Shown here in pieces: positions 59,095 through 64,000 of a stretch of DNA of 64,000 nucleotides. The translations under genes and the position numbers were made by a program. The number at the start of each line of letters is the position of its first letter. The first letter of the stretch is position 1. Below the pieces are notes generated by a model. It did no database searches and was not told the origin of the DNA. It was given only the letters and a program-made list of their open reading frames with translations. The DNA comes from CAYRYU01 sp964428355 (GTDB lineage: Bacteria > Muiribacteriota > Ozemobacteria > Ozemobacterales > Ozemobacteraceae). The stretch spans positions 123,121-187,120 of the forward strand of contig CAYRYU010000003.1 in the NCBI GenBank assembly GCA_964428355.1, written 5' to 3'.

Positions 59095-59786
59095 CGGAGA
59101 AGATGTCCAGGGAGTGGGCGCAGGTCACGTCCATGCTCAACGGCCCCGCGATCGACCTGGGCCCCCACCTGTCTGATCTCTTCCTGCACCGGCCACGGGA
59201 GTTGATTGAGATTCTCGCGCGGTACAAGTTCGCGGCGCGGATGATAGGAAAGCCCCGGCGCATCCTCGACCTCGACTGCGGGAGCGGCCTAGGAACCTGG
59301 ATCCTCGCACAGAGCTGCGGCCAGGCGCTGGGAATTGGCGATGAAGAGGCAACCGTCACCGACGCCGCGGGGCGGTGGCAGGGAAAATCGATATCCTTCG
59401 CCACTTCCGCCCAGTTTTCGAGTGAGTCGGGCCATTTCGACGCCGCCGTAAGACTGTCCTGGACCCGGCCCAATCCCGGGCGGGAGGATTCCTTTCCCCT
59501 CCAGTCGATCGTCCGAAGACTGGAACCCAAGGGTGTGGCGCTACTCGGTGGCCCCGCCAGATCCTTTCCATGGCCCCCCGCAGGACGCTCCGGGGCCAGA
59601 GCCAGAGCGGCGAAAATCGATTCATTGGAAACCGAACTTCGCAGGTTTTTCCGTCACGTCTTCCTTTTCGGATGTCACGGGGAAATCATAAGCACCGGAG
59701 ATCCCGCCTCCGCTCCCCATTTCCTCGCTCTTTGCGCCGGCAAGCGGATCGAACCCCTTCCCCCGGAGATCCTGGAAGGCCCCTGA
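59091..59786 (+). CDS. Methyltransferase-like protein, partly degenerate
   Basis: A 231-residue protein that overlaps the previous gene by 4 bases. It resembles the preceding methyltransferase in order: ILARYKFAARM then motif I ILDLDCGSGLGTWILA, and a C-terminal FLFGCHGEII paired with the neighbour's FIFSMNDEIV. The acidic motif II and the DVIEH-type motif are not recognisable, so it may bind SAM poorly or act as a partner. It is probably derived from the upstream gene by duplication. Confidence 0.8.
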   Translation: MTEKMSREWAQVTSMLNGPAIDLGPHLSDLFLHRPRELIEILARYKFAARMIGKPRRILDLDCGSGLGTWILAQSCGQALGIGDEEATVTDAAGRWQGKSISFATSAQFSSESGHFDAAVRLSWTRPNPGREDSFPLQSIVRRLEPKGVALLGGPARSFPWPPAGRSGARARAAKIDSLETELRRFFRHVFLFGCHGEIISTGDPASAPHFLALCAGKRIEPLPPEILEGP

Positions 59787-59847
59787 CAGGTTTCTTCGGC
59801 GGCGAAATCAGGCCTCGGGAAAAAGCGAAGCTTCCTGTACGCGAAGA

Positions 59848-59866
59848 ACCCGCCTCTTCGGCGGGT
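59848..59866. terminator. Possible bidirectional terminator between convergent genes
   Basis: A 7-bp ACCCGCC/GGCGGGT stem with a TCTTC loop lies between stops at 59786 (+) and 59902 (-). The downstream pyrimidine run is interrupted (CCTTCTC). Confidence 0.45.
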
Positions 59867-59901
59867 CCTTCTCATCGGTCCTTACGAAAAGGGAGTCGGG
59901 C

Positions 59902-60966
59902 TCACTTCCATTCGTTGCCCTGGAATTCGACCCCGCCCATGATCTTGTCCTTGACGAAGTTGTACCGGGAGGGATGGTTCTTTTTCATCCAGGAGGGGTT
60001 GGTGTAGTAGGTCCGGACGGATTCGCACATGTCTTCGAGGGAGTTGGTGTTCCCGTAGCTGGAGACCGACCGGCCACGGATGGTCTGGCGCCAGGCATTG
60101 GTCACCGAGGAGTTCCCCTGGAAGTTGTGACACATCTCATGGACGATCGTCCCGATGCCGGTTCCGTCTCCGGAGAACGCGCCTCCGTAGATCCAGATCT
60201 GGCCGGGTGAGCCCACGGTGCCCATTCCAAGAAGACCGCCGCGGTTTCCGCCCCTTTCCATGTATTTGCACCGCTTCCGGAAATTCTCGGGAAGAACGCT
60301 CAGGGTCTTGTAAACAGCTTTGAGGGACTTTTCGGACCAGTTGCCCGCCATGGTCGTCCCGAACTTGGACTTGATTGCGCTCTTGAGGGCCGAAACGCCG
60401 GAGGGAACGTCGCCGACCGGACCAGGCGTGGTTCCGGGAGTCGTGGTCGTGGTTCCGCCACCGGTGTCTCCATCGGTATCATCATTGTCTTCCCCACCGT
60501 CGACATCGCCGTCGTCGCCGCCGTCGGTACCGCCGCCGTCATCTCCGCCGCCGCCGCCACCACCGCCCCAGCCGCCACCGAAGATTGCCTGGATGATCTT
60601 CTTGATGATTCCGATGATGGCCTGGAAGTCCAGCTTCGCCATTATCTTCGGTTTCCGCTTGGAGACAACCTTTCCGCCGGAATCATCCGAAACTGAGGGG
60701 GTTTCACCACCTTCGGGGGCCGTTTCTCCGATTCCCGATTCGGGTGTCGCCGGAGTGCCGCCTTCCTGTGAGGTCTGGAGGGAATCGAGGAAGCTGCCGT
60801 TCCCTGCCTGGGAGGTGCCCTCAAGGACTGCGCCATCCTGGCTTTTCGGGAACATTTGCCCCGTCGTGGGGCTCGTATCCTGGCCGTTAGCGGAAAAGGT
60901 CGCAAAACCCAGGAATATCACGAGAAGGAAGAGTTTCCCCAACTGAATTTTGTTTGGATGTTTCAT
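59902..60966 (-). CDS. Exported HExxH protein with Gly/Asp-rich linker
   Basis: A 354-residue protein with a signal peptide (about 1-28, ending ANG). Residues about 130-185 are an extreme low-complexity Gly/Asp/Thr/Pro linker. The C-terminal domain contains HEMCH (His276-His280) and a downstream LEDMCESVRTY with Glu311 or Glu315 as possible third ligand, the layout of gluzincin-type peptidases (anthrax lethal-factor-like). Six cysteines in the mature domain (two near Glu311-315) may pair. It is probably an extracytoplasmic protease or toxin-like effector. The ribosome site GGAGGTGGGG precedes ATG. Confidence 0.82.
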   Translation of the reverse strand: MKHPNKIQLGKLFLLVIFLGFATFSANGQDTSPTTGQMFPKSQDGAVLEGTSQAGNGSFLDSLQTSQEGGTPATPESGIGETAPEGGETPSVSDDSGGKVVSKRKPKIMAKLDFQAIIGIIKKIIQAIFGGGWGGGGGGGGDDGGGTDGGDDGDVDGGEDNDDTDGDTGGGTTTTTPGTTPGPVGDVPSGVSALKSAIKSKFGTTMAGNWSEKSLKAVYKTLSVLPENFRKRCKYMERGGNRGGLLGMGTVGSPGQIWIYGGAFSGDGTGIGTIVHEMCHNFQGNSSVTNAWRQTIRGRSVSSYGNTNSLEDMCESVRTYYTNPSWMKKNHPSRYNFVKDKIMGGVEFQGNEWK

Positions 60967-61208
60967 CGCCCCACCTCCAAAAATTGACTGCTATTCTTTT
61001 GACACGGGCAGCGCAGGCCTTCCAATCTATCATACGCATCCCGGTTCCGGGAGGTTCGGAAAGAATCTCGATGGATTTTCGAAGGAAATCCGTTTTCAAG
61101 CGTTTCTTCGATTCTCTTCAGGAACTCGGCTTCGACCAATTCCCCTCAGGAATGCGCAAACGATTTGTGAATGCCGAAACTCCTGTCAAACGGGTTGGAT
61201 CCCCTTGG
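60967..61208. other. 242-base intergenic stretch
   Basis: It lies between the pseudopilin stop and the exported HExxH gene on the same strand. I see no gene, strong terminator or recognised RNA; the only plus-strand frame here runs antisense into the pseudopilin gene and has no supporting feature. Confidence 0.5.
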
Positions 61209-62534
61209 TCAGTTCGAGGTCACAGGTTCCGGGGTTGTCAGGGTTTTACGAAGGAACCCCAGGATGGGGCGCATTTTCTGCCCGAAAAGCGTATCGAGCT
61301 GTTTGAGGTTTGGAAGTCTCGCCACTACCTGACCGAGGTTTTGTGAGTTGGCGAGCTCGAATGCCACCATCCGGCTCAAGCCTGGACTTCGTCCCTTCCC
61401 GAATGCATCGAGCTGTAGAAGGAAATTCCGATACTCGGCAAGTCCGTAGGGGTGGGTGGGAATCAGCATCAGAACCCGGTAGAGATCCATGACCCGGATG
61501 ATCAGATAAAACTGCATCCGGATACCCTTGTAACCGGCGAGAGGTGGCGATACGATGAACTGGTAATTGGCTCGGGCCTGTAGAAGGCTGGAAACAAGCG
61601 TTTCATAAACCAGACGGAAATCACGCATGATCGCTTTCAGCTTCCAGGATTGCTTCTCGAACTCCAAACCCAGGCTGCCGGAAGAATACCGGTTCGAGAA
61701 TGCCGTCATTGCCGGCTCGATAGAAAGCAGGAAGTTGAGTGAACGACGGGCCATCTCATACCACACGCTTGCCAACTTGGCGTGGCAGCTGTACAACTCT
61801 TTGCTTGGAAACCGGCAACCACGGGAAACCTTTTTGAGTTCTTGGATCTCATTGAAAGATTTGGTATAGAAATCGGAACGAATGAACGCCCTGCAAGCCC
61901 GATACACTTCCCCCAGGTTTTTCAGGAGCTCGGGTGATCCGCCGGCCGACCCAAGAATAGCCGTGTAGGAGGCATCGGAACTGGCCGGATCGACGAGGGA
62001 GCCGGGTGAAATTTTTTTGGGGGTGATGGGGGAAAAGAACAGGGTCTCAACCTCTCCCTGGCCTTTTCCACGCCTGCCGTTCCAGACGAACGAGATATTA
62101 CCGTGGTAGAGGTTGGATTCCGGCCGGTTCTCGGTCACAGGTGCAATCCGCTCCGCTGACACCTCGAGTTTGAGATCCTCGACCTGGTTATAAAGGGGTT
62201 TCATTTCCGGGCCGATGACGTCATTTCGCGAAGGCCCATCCCCTACGGCCTCGAGATTGCTGAAAAACACGGATTTTCCCTCGGTAATGGGAGTCGGTGG
62301 GGAAAAATCATTCTCTATCCCCAGAGTCTGGAACCCGAAGGGGTTCACCCAGATCTCCTCCATGAGATCCTCGATGACTTTCTGGGAGCAAAGCAACACG
62401 GAAAGATGCTTGTCGCTGAACTCCGCTTCCTTTCGGGCGGAACGGACCCCGATGATGAAAACGCCGAGGATGGAGGCGAGGATGGAGATTCCTATCACGA
62501 CTTCGATCAAGGAAAAGCCCTGTTGATTCTTCAT
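61209..62534 (-). CDS. Type IV pilin-like protein with unusually long helical C-terminal domain
   Basis: A 441-residue protein with a short prepilin leader MKNQQG cut before FSLIE and a hydrophobic helix (about 7-30). Residues 30-200 look like a normal pseudopilin domain. The C-terminal 240 residues are nearly all helix, with Cys at EVYRACRAF, SRGCRF and YSCHAK, and have no family I recognise. Pseudopilins usually stop at about 150-230 residues, so this fusion is odd. The ATG overlaps the upstream pseudopilin stop by 4 bases. Confidence 0.88.
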   Translation of the reverse strand: MKNQQGFSLIEVVIGISILASILGVFIIGVRSARKEAEFSDKHLSVLLCSQKVIEDLMEEIWVNPFGFQTLGIENDFSPPTPITEGKSVFFSNLEAVGDGPSRNDVIGPEMKPLYNQVEDLKLEVSAERIAPVTENRPESNLYHGNISFVWNGRRGKGQGEVETLFFSPITPKKISPGSLVDPASSDASYTAILGSAGGSPELLKNLGEVYRACRAFIRSDFYTKSFNEIQELKKVSRGCRFPSKELYSCHAKLASVWYEMARRSLNFLLSIEPAMTAFSNRYSSGSLGLEFEKQSWKLKAIMRDFRLVYETLVSSLLQARANYQFIVSPPLAGYKGIRMQFYLIIRVMDLYRVLMLIPTHPYGLAEYRNFLLQLDAFGKGRSPGLSRMVAFELANSQNLGQVVARLPNLKQLDTLFGQKMRPILGFLRKTLTTPEPVTSN

Positions 62535-63073
62535 TCCAATTCTCCGAACGACACCATCCTGGCCTGGGTAACCATGCCCAGATCGCCCTTCAGGTTGCTC
62601 AAAACCAGATTGAACTGAACCTGGTTCGGACTGTAACAGGTAAAGGTCAAGCGCCTGATGGAATCGAACATCACCTCGCTGGTTCCGTTGGGAGTCCCAT
62701 CCCTGAGGAACGATTTCAGGCGGAAAAGGGACTTCTTGCACAAAGCGGAATTCGGTTCATCCGGTTCGAGGAAAAGCAGGTTCATTTGATTGTAGGTGTT
62801 GCGAAGAACCAGGAAAGGGGTCGTTTCCCCGAGAGTGGGGCGGACGACCTCGAGGCTCTCCCGGATCCGGTCGATCAGCGAATTGGAGGCCTGTGTCAAG
62901 TCGGTATTGATGATCAGGCGATCAGAGAGGGTCGGCTGGGCGGATTGGTTCACCCGCCCCATCACCCGGAAGAATATCGCGCCCAAAATGCACAGGAGGG
63001 AGATCGATACGATGAGCTCGACAAAAGTGACTCCCCATGCGTGCCGGGTTGGCGAACAACCAAGTTCTCTCAA
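62531..63073 (-). CDS. Type IV pilin-like (pseudopilin) protein
   Basis: A 180-residue protein. I chose the TTG at 63073 because GGGAGG lies 5 bases before it; the TTG at 63091 is an alternative that overlaps the upstream stop. The prepilin motif is G then VTFVE with a hydrophobic helix after it. A polar domain with RLKSFLRDG and LTFTCYSPNQV strands follows. It is coupled by 4-base overlap to the long pseudopilin downstream and lies 14 bases after the FecR-like lipoprotein. Confidence 0.85.
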   Translation of the reverse strand: MRELGCSPTRHAWGVTFVELIVSISLLCILGAIFFRVMGRVNQSAQPTLSDRLIINTDLTQASNSLIDRIRESLEVVRPTLGETTPFLVLRNTYNQMNLLFLEPDEPNSALCKKSLFRLKSFLRDGTPNGTSEVMFDSIRRLTFTCYSPNQVQFNLVLSNLKGDLGMVTQARMVSFGELE

Positions 63074-63087
63074 CGTCGCCTCCCGTT

Positions 63088-63792
63088 TCAACGGATCGTC
63101 TTGATGGCTTTTTCGTCAGAAAGGTCCTCGAAGGAATCCTTGATATCTCCCAATGGGGTGAACACGACCTTCCCATCTTCCTTGGCAGGAATCAAGGCCC
63201 GCTGACCGGCTTCCATAATGGTTTCTGTTCCGTTCTTGTCAACGATGCCGATCTTTCCCTCGAGAAGAACCACTTCAGAGGTTTTATCCTCGTTCACCGT
63301 AACGTCGAGTCGGGTCCCTCGGATCGCAAGCACCACGACCGGAAGGCGGATGCTGTAGACTCCCTTGACCCTGTTGAATTCCATGCGGACGCGGCCCTCC
63401 TTGACCACCAGGCTTCTTAGCTGGAACTCGATCTTGGCGCGTAACCTCATGGAAAAAGTCGCTTCATCGGTCACTGCGGAAAGTCGGAGGATCTCCTCTG
63501 AGGTGTTCTCCAGGCGGTCACCCGGATGGAAGAGAAGATCCTTGGGGCCTGCCAGGTCGAGCGTCTTTTCCTTGCGGGACACCCGGATGACCGGTTTCGT
63601 AGCATTCAGAAGTCGGCATTCCGCCGTCCCTTCTCCCGCAGGAAGATCATTGGGTTTGGAAAGTTTGGATGAGCTCCCGGACTTGGAACTGCATGCGCTC
63701 AGCAGGGTGATGGTCAGGCACGCCAAAGCCAGGACTTGAAGGATTCGCAATCTGGGCCATACCCCTGTTTTCATGATATTCATCACATTCAT
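63088..63792 (-). CDS. FecR-domain lipoprotein
   Basis: A 234-residue protein whose leader ends in a lipobox ITLLSAC (about Cys34). Residues about 75-200 match the FecR pattern: LDLAGPKDLLFHPGDRLE, then LRLSAVTDEATFSMRLRAKIEFQ, and VVVLAIRGTRLDVTVNEDKTSEVVLLEGKIGI. The VLAIRGTRLDVTV and VVLLEGKI strands are the family core. Stand-alone FecR-domain lipoproteins are periplasmic and in several phyla are linked to surface structures. It heads the second pseudopilin operon. Confidence 0.88.
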   Translation of the reverse strand: MNVMNIMKTGVWPRLRILQVLALACLTITLLSACSSKSGSSSKLSKPNDLPAGEGTAECRLLNATKPVIRVSRKEKTLDLAGPKDLLFHPGDRLENTSEEILRLSAVTDEATFSMRLRAKIEFQLRSLVVKEGRVRMEFNRVKGVYSIRLPVVVLAIRGTRLDVTVNEDKTSEVVLLEGKIGIVDKNGTETIMEAGQRALIPAKEDGKVVFTPLGDIKDSFEDLSDEKAIKTIR

Positions 63793-63845
63793 TCACTCTC
63801 TTTCAATATCGGTCACCATCAAGATAGGCGGTAACCACTCGGCAA

Positions 63846-64000
63846 TCACCTGGCATTCAATAAGGCGATTTGTGCTTCTATCTTCTTGTTTACTGCAAAC
63901 CTGGAGATTTCGGCCTCGCAAGCTGCCTTAAATTCGGATAGTGCCGTATCGACGGCGTCATTGAAGTCATTCAGTATTCCAACGTTGGCACCGTTTCTCG
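63846..64000 (-). CDS. C-terminal end of an unrecognised protein
   Basis: A frame on the minus strand is open from the window edge to a TGA at 63846-63848, giving about 51 residues ending in a charged helix (FKAACEAEISRFAVNKKIEA). It lies 53 bases upstream of the FecR lipoprotein gene. The codon pattern looks coding, but the length is too short for certainty. Confidence 0.45.
   Translation of the reverse strand, partial: RNGANVGILNDFNDAVDTALSEFKAACEAEISRFAVNKKIEAQIALLNAR

Noticed and set aside
60954..61346. 130-codon plus-strand frame between the exported HExxH gene and the pseudopilin
   Set aside because: It overlaps both neighbouring genes in antisense and has no recognisable features.

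Overview
The window is 64 kb of moderately GC-rich, gene-dense bacterial DNA with three 100-base N gaps (20196-20295, 36922-37021, 49429-49528), so it is a scaffold from a draft or metagenome assembly. The cell was almost certainly a diderm. There are MlaE/MlaF/MlaD phospholipid-transport genes, several lipoproteins, proteins with outer-membrane-style C-termini, and a great many exported proteins. The gene order spoVG - tRNA-Gln - glmU - prs resembles the spoVG-gcaD-prs order of Firmicutes. A SpoIVB-type S55 peptidase and an MlaD with a barrel-like tail also recall diderm relatives of that lineage. The phylum cannot be fixed from the sequence; a poorly sampled lineage (for example Riflebacteria-like) is only a guess. 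I found no phage, complete insertion sequence or CRISPR array.

Layout. 1-1666: the end of an operon with two type IV pilin-like (pseudopilin) proteins. 1709-5246: a tandem pair of tiny lipoproteins, an unknown exported protein and an exported phosphodiesterase/phosphatase. 5335-9058: an exported M16 peptidase pair (one active, one lacking the zinc motif) in an operon with an exported inorganic pyrophosphatase. 9109-9202: a nested REP-like palindrome. 9186-13049: prmC, an unknown exported protein, prfA and purine nucleoside phosphorylase. 13227-18084: exported proteins, including an HExxH metallopeptidase and a papain-like/Fn3/DUF1566 lipoprotein. 18113-28280: a long minus-strand block running from a phosphodiester glycosidase through an S55 peptidase, mlaE, mlaF, mlaD, L-asparaginase and a zinc-ribbon membrane protein to TPR and peptidase-MA proteins. 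28493-33164: a radical SAM protein, small envelope proteins and an 893-residue TPR lipoprotein. 33308-35890: prs, a short GlmU, tRNA-Gln and SpoVG. 35922-39667: an OMP-like protein, a methyltransferase and oligoendopeptidase F. 39891-49368: a repeat-bearing exported protein, a 1401-residue Ig/metzincin lipoprotein, a GNAT acetyltransferase, thiamine pyrophosphokinase and an Ig-like exported protein. 49983-52877: two tandem exported clostripain-family proteases. 53171-59786: a HEAT-repeat protein, an HldE-like bifunctional enzyme with reversed domain order, and three consecutive methyltransferases. 59902-64000: an exported HExxH protein and a second pseudopilin operon with a FecR-like lipoprotein.

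The dominant theme is the cell envelope and exported proteolysis. At least nine exported proteins carry peptidase motifs from unrelated families (M16, S55, C11, a papain-like fold, metzincin and other HExxH types). The most interesting point is the MlaD protein, whose C-terminus looks like a small outer-membrane barrel. With mlaE and mlaF alone, it suggests a one-protein bridge for lipid transport across the periplasm. Promoters are recognisable and unusually uniform (TTGC-type -35, 17-18 bp spacer, TAGAAT/TATAAT). Intrinsic terminators separate several units.
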